A stretch of 64,000 nucleotides of DNA from the NCBI RefSeq assembly GCF_000430645.1, contig NZ_KE387185.1:469780-533779 (forward strand), read 5' to 3'. Of the stretch, positions 1 to 7,743 are shown in pieces. How positions within the stretch are numbered: the stretch's first letter is position 1; each line of letters opens with the position of its first letter. This DNA comes from Aquimarina latercula DSM 2041 (GTDB lineage: Bacteria > Bacteroidota > Bacteroidia > Flavobacteriales > Flavobacteriaceae). A program made the translations under genes and the position numbers. The notes under the pieces were generated by a model. The model worked only from the letters and a program-made list of their open reading frames with translations, was not told where the DNA came from and made no database searches.

Positions 1-61
1 CTTTTATTATTGGGATATTAAATTTTGATAACTTGTAGAATAAAGTATAACCCAAATTTGT

Positions 62-412
62 ATGAATAAAACCTTAATACAAAACGAAAAAGCAATAGTT
101 AATTTAAAATTTAAAACAACCTTACCCTTAGAAGATCTAGAAAAAATCTCATCAGAAAGGAAGCGTATTCTAAAAAAGACTAGAGGATTGGTTTCTTTGC
201 ATTGTTATGTAAATGACGAAACTAAAACCTTTGGAGGGATTTTTATGTTTGAGGAAATTAGGTTTGCTAATCAGTATTTAGAAAATTTTTTAACTGAAGG
301 AATGGGTCCTAAATATGGTGTTATTGCTAAAACACTTAAAATTGATATAGGTGCTGTTAAGTATAAAATTGATGGAGAAAACTTAGATTCTTATGGCAAT
401 ATTATGGAGTAG
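62..412 (+). CDS. YdhR-like ferredoxin-fold monooxygenase family protein
   Basis: A 116-residue soluble protein with no signal peptide. The middle part (roughly residues 40-85), with a phrase like GLVSLHCYVNDE followed by FGGIFMFEE and a run ending in GPKYG, resembles the YdhR/ABM dimeric alpha-beta barrel family, where a Gly-Gly-hydrophobic strand precedes a helix. Some family members are small cofactor-free monooxygenases, and others have no known activity. It converges on the SRAP-like gene and overlaps its 3' end by 11 bases. Family assignment is by pattern only and the substrate is unknown. Confidence 0.55.
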   Translation: MNKTLIQNEKAIVNLKFKTTLPLEDLEKISSERKRILKKTRGLVSLHCYVNDETKTFGGIFMFEEIRFANQYLENFLTEGMGPKYGVIAKTLKIDIGAVKYKIDGENLDSYGNIME

Positions 413-1103
413 GGATGTTTTTATAATAGACAGGCGCTAACATGGATTCATATGATATATCGTTTTTAAAAAACTCTTTAGCAATAGTGTGTGCTTCTAA
501 TTCAGAAGAGGATGATGTTCTAAGGATATGATCAATTTCTGTCATTTCTGTTTCGGTGTTTAACCAGTTTTTAAGAGTTTTTTTTGATATAATAATGGGC
601 ATAGTAGAGTTAAGGTTTTGTATTGCTTTAACTACTCCAGTCGATGTTGATGTCAACATGCTACAAGTAATAAACCCATCATCTAATGTGTTGTAAACTC
701 CCGCTATAAAAAAAGGCTTTTTATTTTTTTGATAAACATAATATGGATATAGACTTCCATTAGACAAATGATAAACGAAAAATCCCGTAATAATAATAAC
801 ACACCGTCTGTTTTTAAAAGAATCTCGGAATAATTGATTTGTGTCTAATTGTTCTGTATGAATTTGAAGAGTATTATAAACTTTTTGAAAATCATTCCAT
901 TCATCTTTGTAATCATGAGGCAATAGCCCCCAAATACCATAAGATATATAATCAGGATTTTCTGTAGTAATGATAGAAATGGTTGATTCTTCGCTTCCAT
1001 CGATTACACGTCTAGGAGAGTAAAGTTTAGGAAACTTAAAATTGAATCCTACTTCCTCTTCAATAACTTCTCTTTCCGCTTCGTTTGCAATTTTTTTAAA
1101 CAT
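402..1103 (-). CDS. SRAP (YedK/HMCES)-like protein lacking catalytic residues
   Basis: 233 residues. The fold-defining blocks of the SOS response-associated peptidase family are readable: WGLLPHDYKD near 58, FRDSFKNRRCVII near 92-104, KPFFIAGVY near 129, CSMLTSTS near 147 and TMPIII near 167. Active SRAP proteins begin Met-Cys, and Cys2 makes the thiazolidine link to abasic sites. This protein begins MFKK, and an in-frame TAA lies 12 bases upstream of the ATG, so no MC start is available. The usual GFYEW glutamate is Val110 and the HDRMP histidine is Asn165. The active-site asparagine seems kept at Asn77. I infer a catalytically dead or DNA-binding-only paralogue. Confidence 0.7.
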   Translation of the reverse strand: MFKKIANEAEREVIEEEVGFNFKFPKLYSPRRVIDGSEESTISIITTENPDYISYGIWGLLPHDYKDEWNDFQKVYNTLQIHTEQLDTNQLFRDSFKNRRCVIIITGFFVYHLSNGSLYPYYVYQKNKKPFFIAGVYNTLDDGFITCSMLTSTSTGVVKAIQNLNSTMPIIISKKTLKNWLNTETEMTEIDHILRTSSSSELEAHTIAKEFFKNDISYESMLAPVYYKNIPTP

Positions 1104-1277
1104 CTCTTTTTCTTACCGTTGCAAGTAAAAAAAATTTAAGAAATAAAATTATCTCGTATAATTTAATTCGTAACGCATTTACTAGTTATTGGTAAATATA
1201 TTAATAAATGTTCGACTTTTTTTTCAATAGAGTTAAGCAAAAACTTAATAAAGATAAAGAATTGACAATTTAGCTGC

Positions 1278-1285
1278 TAATTTTG
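1278..1285 (+). promoter_or_regulatory. TAnnTTTG -7 box upstream of AraC gene
   Basis: The octamer TAATTTTG matches the Bacteroidota sigma-A -7 consensus TAnnTTTG and lies 61 bases before the AraC start codon. No convincing -33 TTTG is seen at the usual distance. At 1231-1250 there is a short inverted repeat (TTAAG, five bases, CTTAA) similar to one upstream of the second AraC gene. Confidence 0.4.
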
Positions 1286-1346
1286 CAATAAGAGTTTAGT
1301 TGTAAGATTCTAAAAATCAATTAGGTAAATAGTTAATCTGGGTGTT

Positions 1347-2366
1347 ATGGAAAATGTAAAAGACAATGGCATAAATATTCCATCCGAATTAGGTGTACTA
1401 AATACGTATCTACCTGGAAATATAGAAGTAAATTACGATATTCACATACTCACGATAGATTCATCCTTTGGTAAAGGTCAGGTTAGGCATACAAGTTTGC
1501 AAAATGGATTGGAAAGCTATGACTTTGACATTAAGTTATATCAAACTGTAAAAATTCCTATAAATTATATTGCAACAGACGCTCTTCAGTTTTTTTACTG
1601 TTTAGAAGGGTATTGTAATCATCAATTTGAAGATTTCGAGGAAAAGGTAAAAATAGATCAATTTCAAACCGCTGTTGCTCATAGTAATCCTCAATTGTCT
1701 AACAGTATAATAATAGAAAAAAATACTTCTTTTATGTTTAATATTATATGTATTAATAAAAAAGAATATTTTGATAAGTTTAGTGCAGAAAATAATCGTT
1801 TCGATAAGAAGATTCAAGATCTTTTATCTGATATTAAAAATAAATCAAAACACTTTCATTTAGGTAATTATAATTTAAAAATAGCAGAACAACTAAAATT
1901 GTTGTTTGGGATAGAGCATAGTAATGAAATTTCTGAGCTACTTTCACAGAAGGGTAGGTACTATCTTATTTTGGCTAAACATATAGAACAATTCCATACA
2001 GAGATCGAGAATAATTCTAATACAAGTGGCCTTCTTAAAAACGAGTTGATATCTATTTCCGAATTGGGCGAGTATATTAAAGAACATCCCGAAATCCAAC
2101 ATAGTATTAGAACATTGTGTTTGCAATCAGGACTTTCTCCAGCTAAATTACAAGAAGGTTTTAAGTTTATATTTGATAGAACAGTATCAGATTTTGTTAG
2201 AAATATTCGCTTAGAAAAGGCGGAAAAATTGATTAGAACAACAGATTTATCGATATCTGAAATTGTTTATTCTATAGGATTGACAAGTAGAAGTTATTTC
2301 TGTAAAATTTTTAAGAGAAAGTACTTCTGTAGCCCTAAAGAATATAAAATAAGAAAGTCTTGTTAA
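1347..2366 (+). CDS. AraC-family (PchR-like) transcriptional regulator, copy 1
   Basis: 339 residues. The C-terminal part (about 235-335) contains the two helix-turn-helix units of AraC/XylS proteins. These include the phrase LSPAKLQEGFKFIF, the linker RLEKAEKLIRTTDLSISEIVYSIGL, and the signature SRSYFCKIFKRKYFCSPKEYK. The N-terminal 230 residues form a sensor region like that of PchR-type regulators and contain a pair of cysteines (FFYCLEGYC). It is paralogous to the regulator at 12687-13748, and the two bracket a cluster of stress genes. The ligand is unknown. Target genes may include the island itself, which is inference. Confidence 0.85.
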   Translation: MENVKDNGINIPSELGVLNTYLPGNIEVNYDIHILTIDSSFGKGQVRHTSLQNGLESYDFDIKLYQTVKIPINYIATDALQFFYCLEGYCNHQFEDFEEKVKIDQFQTAVAHSNPQLSNSIIIEKNTSFMFNIICINKKEYFDKFSAENNRFDKKIQDLLSDIKNKSKHFHLGNYNLKIAEQLKLLFGIEHSNEISELLSQKGRYYLILAKHIEQFHTEIENNSNTSGLLKNELISISELGEYIKEHPEIQHSIRTLCLQSGLSPAKLQEGFKFIFDRTVSDFVRNIRLEKAEKLIRTTDLSISEIVYSIGLTSRSYFCKIFKRKYFCSPKEYKIRKSC

Positions 2367-2414
2367 ATATAATTAGCAGACGATCTAATTCATAAGTTTA
2401 AATAATAGAAACAT

Positions 2415-2461
2415 AAAAAGATCACTCCGTAGTCTAAAATATTAGATGGAGTGATCTTTTT
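2415..2461. terminator. Bidirectional terminator hairpin
   Basis: A 14-bp perfect stem (AAAAAGATCACTCC pairing with GGAGTGATCTTTTT) encloses a loop that itself contains TCTAA/TTAGA. Its A-run and T-run ends let it serve both the plus-strand AraC gene and the minus-strand DUF2383 gene that converge here. Confidence 0.85.
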
Positions 2462-2473
2462 ATATCAATTAGT

Positions 2474-2923
2474 TTAGGTAAGATCTTCTAATCTTTTGAT
2501 CGTAGATAATCCACTTTCTATCTTATTTTTTTGCTCCACTAAAATTGACTTGGTACTTAAAGGAAGTGTCGTTTCTGAAAGTACATCGTTATATTCTTCT
2601 ACCGAAGCTTTTTCACCTCTAATCGCTTCTTCAAGCATAGATTCTTCATTATCACCAGAAACGAAAGATTTAATATCCATCCACGTTCTGTGTAAGTTTC
2701 CGGATATACTACCACCCTTATCTACTTCTTGGCCAAAAGATTTAATTTCATTTTTTAATTCATGCCCAAAATCATAGCGTTCTTGAGCTTTCTGATTAAA
2801 ATAATTTTTAAGAGGAGTATGAGTTACATTCTCAGCAGCTTTTTTAAAGCCTTTTTCCGCATCATACGTTTTTTCAAGCAAATCATTTAGTTTATTACCT
2901 GTTTTTTCAGAATACGTTGCCAT
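2474..2923 (-). CDS. DUF2383 (PA2169-type) four-helix-bundle protein
   Basis: 149 residues, all helical and charged. A DUF2383-like opening (GNKLNDLLEKTYDAEKGFKKAA) is followed by FNQKAQERYDFGHELKNEIKSFG and a C-terminal pair of helices. This ferritin-like bundle family is typically induced by stress in Proteobacteria and Bacteroidota, and its biochemical role is not known. The Glu and His residues in helices 1-3 could bind metal, but this is not shown. It lies 54 bases downstream of a 45-residue membrane peptide on the same strand and may be cotranscribed with it. Confidence 0.75.
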   Translation of the reverse strand: MATYSEKTGNKLNDLLEKTYDAEKGFKKAAENVTHTPLKNYFNQKAQERYDFGHELKNEIKSFGQEVDKGGSISGNLHRTWMDIKSFVSGDNEESMLEEAIRGEKASVEEYNDVLSETTLPLSTKSILVEQKNKIESGLSTIKRLEDLT

Positions 2924-2977
2924 ATTTTTTCAATTTTTAAGTTTTACGATATTTTCTTTTGAGATGTCTATCGCTTT

Positions 2978-3115
2978 TCATCTTATATTTTTAAAATTCT
3001 TTTTTGAGAAAATTTGTTTGCGATTGATTTTAGTTTTGATTAATCCTTTCGTAACAACTAAGATGATACCAGTTGCGAATCCACAAACAAAAATCAATAG
3101 AATTTCTAATAACAT
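2978..3115 (-). CDS. Small single-pass membrane protein (45 aa)
   Basis: A short open frame encoding about 20 hydrophobic residues at the N-terminus (MLLEILLIFVCGFATGIILV) followed by a Lys/Arg/Asn-rich tail, the layout of an N-out, C-in single-pass peptide. It starts with ATG and ends with TGA, and precedes the DUF2383 gene on the same strand. The 8-base core TGAGTTAA, reading toward it, lies 67 bases upstream of its start. I recognise no family. Evidence is the reading frame, the hydrophobicity pattern and the context only. Confidence 0.5.
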   Translation of the reverse strand: MLLEILLIFVCGFATGIILVVTKGLIKTKINRKQIFSKKNFKNIR

Positions 3116-3182
3116 ATCTTATGTTTCTGAACTCTAAATTAGAGTAATGATGAGTAAAACATTTGTTCTAAACAGTGAAAAG

Positions 3183-3190
3183 TTAACTCA
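3183..3190 (-). promoter_or_regulatory. TGAGTTAA element facing the DUF2383 operon
   Basis: On the minus strand this reads ATGAGTTAA, the 8-base core of an element repeated at 3228, 8533, 14718 and 20060. It lies 67 bases before the start of the small membrane protein gene. Together with the oppositely oriented copy at 3228-3236 it makes a divergent pair in the same intergenic region. Confidence 0.4.
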
Positions 3191-3227
3191 TTTGATTTTC
3201 GGTAAGAGCACTAAGATTGTAGTGGTT

Positions 3228-3236
3228 TTGAGTTAA
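3228..3236 (+). promoter_or_regulatory. TTGAGTTAA element facing the DUF2945 genes
   Basis: An exact copy of the nonamer shared by several stress genes in this window, 60 bases before the ATG at 3297. It could be a binding site for a common activator or the upstream box of an alternative sigma promoter. I could not see a shared second box at fixed spacing. Confidence 0.4.
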
Positions 3237-3296
3237 TAAAAATTTCGATTGAATCAGTTAGTGTGATATAATAAATTGATATTGTCGCTAAAAATC

Positions 3297-3509
3297 ATGA
3301 TAAGAAAAGGAACTTTAGTACAATGGAAGTGGGGAAATGGAATTGCAGAGGGTAAAGTTATAGAAACGTACACGAAAGAAGTTACTAGAACTATTAAAGG
3401 AACTAAAGTCTCTAGAAATGGAAAAGAAAATAATAAGGCATTATACATCGAGCAAGAAAACGGAGATCACGTTCTCAAAAGTGAAAGTGAGGTTGAGAGA
3501 ACTTTTTAG
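3297..3509 (+). CDS. DUF2945 (HVA1/Tudor-like) small protein, copy 1
   Basis: 70 residues from the preferred start MIRKG. An upstream in-frame start at 3276 would add seven residues with no family match. The sequence KGTLVQWKWGNGIAEGKVIETYTKEVTRTIKGTKV, then NKALYIEQENGDHVLKSESEVE, fits the DUF2945/HVA1 small beta-barrel family well. Members are Tudor-like and often stress-induced, with unknown partners. It is the first gene of a plus-strand run with a second DUF2945 copy 29 bases downstream. Confidence 0.75.
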   Translation: MIRKGTLVQWKWGNGIAEGKVIETYTKEVTRTIKGTKVSRNGKENNKALYIEQENGDHVLKSESEVERTF

Positions 3510-3538
3510 ATTTTTTTGTTTTAATAGACTTAGAGCTT

Positions 3539-3784
3539 ATGATAAAAAAAGGAACAAAAGTACAGTGGGCGCAAGATCAATTTGTGCATTTTGGAGTTGT
3601 AGAAGAGACTTATACATATAAAGTAACTAGAAAAATAAAAGAAAATTCAGTAGTCAGTTTTAGCAATACTAGCGTAGCCCTATATATTAAAGTAATCGAT
3701 GGGACATTTGTATTAAAAAATGAAACAGAAGTACTGCTTAATCTTCAATCAGTAAATAAAAAAGAGAAAAATATAAATTATTAA
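3539..3784 (+). CDS. DUF2945 (HVA1/Tudor-like) small protein, copy 2
   Basis: 81 residues. It is clearly related to the preceding gene: both share KKGTKVQW near the start, V-E-TYTYKVTRKIK in the middle and ALYIK-DGTFVLKNETEVL near the end. The WGNG segment of copy 1 is replaced by AQDQFVHFG, so the copies have diverged, probably after a tandem duplication. It is followed 11 bases later by the PMP3-type peptide gene, consistent with one transcript. Confidence 0.7.
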   Translation: MIKKGTKVQWAQDQFVHFGVVEETYTYKVTRKIKENSVVSFSNTSVALYIKVIDGTFVLKNETEVLLNLQSVNKKEKNINY

Positions 3785-3795
3785 AATTAAAAAGT

Positions 3796-3948
3796 ATGTC
3801 ATTATTAACCATTATTCTAAATATATTTTTACCACCCTTAGCAGTCTTTTTGAAACACGGATTAGGGACTACATTTTTAATTAGTTTAGTTCTAACAATT
3901 ATCGGTTGGATTCCTGGTGTAATTCATGCTTTTATTGTTAATAAATAA
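3796..3948 (+). CDS. PMP3/YqaE family membrane peptide (50 aa)
   Basis: A 50-residue frame with two membrane segments, of the form MSLLTIILNIFLPPLAVFLK, then a second hydrophobic stretch ending IIGWIPGVIHAFIV. The FLPPLAV-FLKHG and GWIPGVIHA signatures are diagnostic of the PMP3/UPF0057 family, which in yeast, plants and bacteria is induced by salt, cold or alkaline stress and affects membrane potential. It lies within the DUF2945 cluster and its end overlaps the longest reading of the next gene. Confidence 0.85.
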   Translation: MSLLTIILNIFLPPLAVFLKHGLGTTFLISLVLTIIGWIPGVIHAFIVNK

Positions 3949-3952
3949 TTTT

Positions 3953-4465
3953 GTGAAGAATTTTATAGAATTACAGGAAGTTTTAAAAGCGATTTTTGCT
4001 ACTGAAAGGAAATATCTTGAAGTCTCAAGAAAAGTTCAGGTTCCGGAGTTATCTCGTTTTTTAAATCATCAAAATATTGTTAGAAATAAATATATAAATG
4101 ATTTAACAGAAGCATTTGCGTTCAACGAAATAGAGTTAGCTGTTTTCGACATCGAGCATGGTATAATTGAGTCTGGTTTTAATGAGATAAATATTGAACT
4201 AAATCATAAAAAGCAGGCCTATGTATCACTAGTGCATTCATGTTTAAAACTTGATCAAAAGTTGATTAAAGCTTGTATTGTCTGTTTAAAAAACAATAAA
4301 ATACCATTAGATATTCTTGAAGTTTTGACTAAAATTTGTACTTCTTTAATATTTAATGGTATAGATGGAAATAATAAGATAGAAGAATTTAAAGCAAAGG
4401 AGCTCGAAAAACAACAAATAGAATTACAAAAAAATCGAAGTAGTTACTTTTATAAAAATTCTTAA
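3953..4465 (+). CDS. DUF2383-like helical bundle protein
   Basis: From the GTG at 3953 this gives 170 residues beginning MKNFIELQEVLKAIFATERKY. The ATG at 3926 would overlap the PMP3 gene by 23 bases and add a spurious hydrophobic lead, so I prefer the GTG. Four amphipathic helices with spaced Glu/His/Asn (LNHQNIVRNKYINDL, then a VSLVHSCLKLDQKLIKACIV segment) resemble the ferritin-like DUF2383 family, a divergent relative of the gene at 2474. Last gene of the plus-strand stress cluster. Function unknown. Confidence 0.5.
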   Translation: MKNFIELQEVLKAIFATERKYLEVSRKVQVPELSRFLNHQNIVRNKYINDLTEAFAFNEIELAVFDIEHGIIESGFNEINIELNHKKQAYVSLVHSCLKLDQKLIKACIVCLKNNKIPLDILEVLTKICTSLIFNGIDGNNKIEEFKAKELEKQQIELQKNRSSYFYKNS

Positions 4466-4483
4466 AAATATTTAGAAACGATC

Positions 4484-5518
4484 TTATAGTCGTTCTTCGC
4501 CTTTATTATCTATTTTGCCATATTCGGATTTATAGATTTGAACTACTATTAAAAATAAACTTATTAGAAGAGGACCAAAAATAAGTCCTATAAATCCAAA
4601 AAGAGGAACTCCAACGATTACCCCAATTAATGTAATTATTGGGTGTACATTGTCTAATCTTTTCAGCACGTATAAACGCACTAAATTATCAGAAGATCCG
4701 ACAATTACTAGACCATAAATAAGTATTCCCCATGCCTGAAACGTATTTCCTGTAGATAATGCTATTATAAAAATTGGAATGATAGCGATTAGTGTACCGA
4801 TAAAAGGTATCATAGAACCTACAGTAACAATCACAAACCAAAACATAGGATCTGGTATTCCAAAAATAAAAAAACCAATCAGTGCAACCACCCCTTGAAT
4901 TATTGCGACTAAAGGAATTCCGACAGCATTAGAACGTACCATTTTTTGACTTTCATCTCCTATAATTCTTAAATTATCATCGTTAATAGGAATATATTCA
5001 AAGAGAGATTCTCTTAGCTTTTTTCGATTAGTAAGCATGTAATAAAGCAAAAAATACATAATACCAATAGAAATGAAAACGTTAAAAGTTCCACCAGCTA
5101 AATTCTGAAAATTTTCAGCAATCCAAGAAGAAACAGCATCAGGGTCAATTTGATCACTTATATCATACCCAATTTGGGATTCCCAGGTATCAAGTTGTTT
5201 TTTAATCGCAAAAACAAATTTTTCCGAGTTTTCAGTAACATTACCTATTTTATTACTTAACATAAGAATTAGACCTATTACTGGTACTAGTATGCCAACA
5301 AATGATATCAATAATAATAAACTTGCTGCTAGGTCTGGGTGCCAGCCTTTTCTAATAAGTAATATCATCCATTTTCTTAATATAACATAGATAGTTATTG
5401 CTCCTAATATTCCAGACAGATACGGTAGAATCTCACGAAATATAAGTCCTCCGATAAGAAAAATCAGAAGAAGAATAAATACCTGTCGTATAATGTTAGG
5501 ACTTATGTTTTTTATCAT
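4484..5518 (-). CDS. AI-2E family (PerM/YdiK-like) transporter
   Basis: 344 residues with about eight membrane segments. The N-terminal pair (VFILLLIFLIGGLIF, then LSGILGAITIYVILRK), a soluble stretch near 100-140 and the C-terminal block GSMIPFIGTLIAIIPIFIIAL followed by NVHPIITLIGVIVGVPLFGFIGLIFGPLL are typical of the AI-2E/UPF0118 permeases. Members export quorum signals or act as Na+/H+ antiporters, and the substrate here cannot be told. It is the last gene of an apparent operon with MscS and topoisomerase IB, 33 bases after MscS. Confidence 0.85.
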   Translation of the reverse strand: MIKNISPNIIRQVFILLLIFLIGGLIFREILPYLSGILGAITIYVILRKWMILLIRKGWHPDLAASLLLLISFVGILVPVIGLILMLSNKIGNVTENSEKFVFAIKKQLDTWESQIGYDISDQIDPDAVSSWIAENFQNLAGGTFNVFISIGIMYFLLYYMLTNRKKLRESLFEYIPINDDNLRIIGDESQKMVRSNAVGIPLVAIIQGVVALIGFFIFGIPDPMFWFVIVTVGSMIPFIGTLIAIIPIFIIALSTGNTFQAWGILIYGLVIVGSSDNLVRLYVLKRLDNVHPIITLIGVIVGVPLFGFIGLIFGPLLISLFLIVVQIYKSEYGKIDNKGEERL

Positions 5519-5551
5519 AGATATATTGAGATTAGATAATTTTTCTTACCA

Positions 5552-6451
5552 CTATTCTTCTATTGATGATTGGCTTGCGTTATGTGTTAAACTAAAATTT
5601 TTAGGTAGATCTAAAGTACGTATTGGGAATGGAATATTAATATTATTTTGATCATAAACTTCTTTGATCAACATCATTGTTTCACTTTTTGCTTTTGCCA
5701 CTTCCAGTGCCGAGGTAGAATTAATCCAAAATCGCAATTCATAATTAATAGAACTGTCGCCAAATTCTCTCCATAAAAATAGGACATCTTCCTGATTTTC
5801 GACAGCTTTAAAATGATTTACAACGGTATCTATAGTAAGTCTTTTAACTTTTTTTAAGTCTGATTCGTAACCAACACCACATTTAAGTATAACTCTTGAT
5901 TGCGCTGTTGTAGAATAGTTTTTTATAGGATTCTCAACAACTAATTTGTTTGGAATATATACTAGATTATTATCAACTTGTTTAATAGTCACGGCTCTTA
6001 AATCAATATCAATTACTTCTCCTTCATAATCATTAGTTTCTATCCAATCACCGTATTTTAAGTTTTTTATATAAGACAGTACGATACCAGAATATGTGTT
6101 AGCGAGTGCGCCTTGAAGTGCTAAACCAACTGCTAACCCTGCAACTCCTGCACCTGCTAAAATGGTATTAAGAGCCTTACCAAGATTTAGTATACCTAAG
6201 ATAAAAAATAGCCCTAATAATATAACAAAAATTGAAACTAGTTTTGCAATCACCCTTTTCATTGAACGCTGGAGATTACTTTTGTCCAAAAGTTTTAAGG
6301 CCAGTTTACTAACATATTTAGATGCGATCAGTGCTATAATAAAGACTATTACTGCGATTAGTAAATTAGGTAAATTTATTATAATAGTATCTAACCAAGA
6401 TTTTAGTTTTGATAACATTTTATTCCAAGCTTCTACTAATTGATCGTACAT
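5552..6451 (-). CDS. Small-conductance mechanosensitive channel (MscS family), copy 1
   Basis: 299 residues: three N-terminal membrane segments, then the pore helix signature GAGVAGLAVGLALQGALANTYSGIVL, then the beta domain (KYGDWIETNDYEGEVIDIDLRAVTIKQVDNNLVYIPN) and the C-terminal alpha/beta domain ending in NIPFPIRTLDLP. It opens under membrane tension to release solutes on osmotic downshock. It is in the middle of a three-gene run with topoisomerase IB (19 bases upstream) and the AI-2E permease. A second MscS lies at 17313-18155. Confidence 0.92.
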   Translation of the reverse strand: MYDQLVEAWNKMLSKLKSWLDTIIINLPNLLIAVIVFIIALIASKYVSKLALKLLDKSNLQRSMKRVIAKLVSIFVILLGLFFILGILNLGKALNTILAGAGVAGLAVGLALQGALANTYSGIVLSYIKNLKYGDWIETNDYEGEVIDIDLRAVTIKQVDNNLVYIPNKLVVENPIKNYSTTAQSRVILKCGVGYESDLKKVKRLTIDTVVNHFKAVENQEDVLFLWREFGDSSINYELRFWINSTSALEVAKAKSETMMLIKEVYDQNNINIPFPIRTLDLPKNFSLTHNASQSSIEE

Positions 6452-6470
6452 AGTATTCTATTTAAATGGT

Positions 6471-7565
6471 TTATTTTTGATTTAAAAATTCTGGTCTATA
6501 GTTTTTTAGTAATTCCAATATCGCTAGTTCGGTATTAGAAAAATAAGCAGTATCCCCATTATAACTATCTACCTTATCGAAATAAGACTTTATAGATCCA
6601 TTTACATAATGTGCAATTATAGCCGGGTGCACATAGTATTTTTTACAAACGTTTCTGGTATTCCCTAAACTTTGTGCTGCCTTATCATAAGCGGCAAGTA
6701 TGTTCTGGTGTATTTTTCTTTTGCTATTTGTAACTCCTTTTTCCATAAGTTGTTCAAATACAATAGTAGTAGCTCCCCAGGTTCTAAAATCTTTTGCTGT
6801 AAAAAGCTCACCGCCTATCTCGTGTAAATAATTATTTACCATACCACTCTCTACAGAATGTTTTATACCATCGTTATCATAATACTGAAAGAGTTCCCAT
6901 CCAGGAATTTCTTCACATTTATTTATCAAACGGGTTAATTTTTTATTTCGAAGCGTAACAGAGTGTCGTTTACCTTTTTTACCTACGAATTCAAATTTTG
7001 TTTTATCTTTTTGGATATTAACATGACGAGTTCTCATGGTAGATAATCCATAGGTTTTATTTCTTTTTGCATATTGCTCATTACCTATGCGAATATGTGT
7101 TTCTTCCATCAGTCGTATAATGAGTGCTAAGACCTTACTTTTAGGCCAGCCTTTTTGTTCTAGATCTGTATCGACTTTTTTTCTGATTTTAGGAAGTTGC
7201 TTTCCAAAATCATACATTTTATAAAACTTAGTTTGGCTTCTAATTTTTTGCCAAAGCGGATGATAGCGATACTGCTTTCGTTTTTTTAGATCTCTGCCAG
7301 TAGCTTGTAGATGACCATTGTCTAATACAGTAATTCGAACGTTTTTCCATGCTGGTGGGATTACTAACTTTTTGATTCTATCAATATCCTTTTGAACTGA
7401 TAATATCTCTCCGTTTAGTTTATAAATGAAATCTTCACCTTTTTTATATCTACGAATCGCTAATTTGTGATCATTTGTATACACCAAGTTTAGTTTATCA
7501 ATAACTTTTTCTGGAGTTTTGATAAGTTTAGTTAAAAACGTTGGATTTGTAATATCAGGAATCAT
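6471..7565 (-). CDS. DNA topoisomerase IB (poxvirus/bacterial type)
   Basis: 364 residues. The catalytic core is intact: the RLMEETHIRIGNEQYA block with Arg151, KFEFVGKKGK with lysines near 196-199, KDFRTWGATT with Arg261, and the C-terminal LGNTRNVCKKYYVHP with the expected nucleophile Tyr311. Type IB enzymes relax positive and negative supercoils through a 3'-phosphotyrosyl link without ATP. The enzyme is accessory in bacteria and patchily distributed. As first gene of an operon with an MscS channel and a permease, it may serve in osmotic stress, which changes supercoiling. That link is inference. Confidence 0.93.
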   Translation of the reverse strand: MIPDITNPTFLTKLIKTPEKVIDKLNLVYTNDHKLAIRRYKKGEDFIYKLNGEILSVQKDIDRIKKLVIPPAWKNVRITVLDNGHLQATGRDLKKRKQYRYHPLWQKIRSQTKFYKMYDFGKQLPKIRKKVDTDLEQKGWPKSKVLALIIRLMEETHIRIGNEQYAKRNKTYGLSTMRTRHVNIQKDKTKFEFVGKKGKRHSVTLRNKKLTRLINKCEEIPGWELFQYYDNDGIKHSVESGMVNNYLHEIGGELFTAKDFRTWGATTIVFEQLMEKGVTNSKRKIHQNILAAYDKAAQSLGNTRNVCKKYYVHPAIIAHYVNGSIKSYFDKVDSYNGDTAYFSNTELAILELLKNYRPEFLNQK

Positions 7566-7671
7566 TAATCGGACAAATTATTCTGCATCGGATACTTTGA
7601 GATAATGGATAAGTAAAAGCACTCTATTTTTTCTCAGTACTTCGTAAATATTTATTACTTCAATTTTAAAT

Positions 7672-7711
7672 GAAAATGATCTCGTTTACTAAATGCAAAG
7701 AGATCATTTTC
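7672..7711 (-). terminator. Hairpin terminator after the acidic lipoprotein gene
   Basis: A perfect 12-bp stem GAAAATGATCTC/GAGATCATTTTC with a 16-base loop, 32 bases past the stop of the minus-strand lipoprotein gene. The downstream stretch on the minus strand is T-rich but not a pure T-run, so efficiency is uncertain. Confidence 0.6.
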
Positions 7712-7743
7712 GATTGAAAAATCAACCATATCTATCGTTGATA

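Noticed and set aside
2496-2777. Plus-strand frame opposite the DUF2383 gene
   Set aside because: Serine/leucine-rich antisense shadow of a gene with strong family support.
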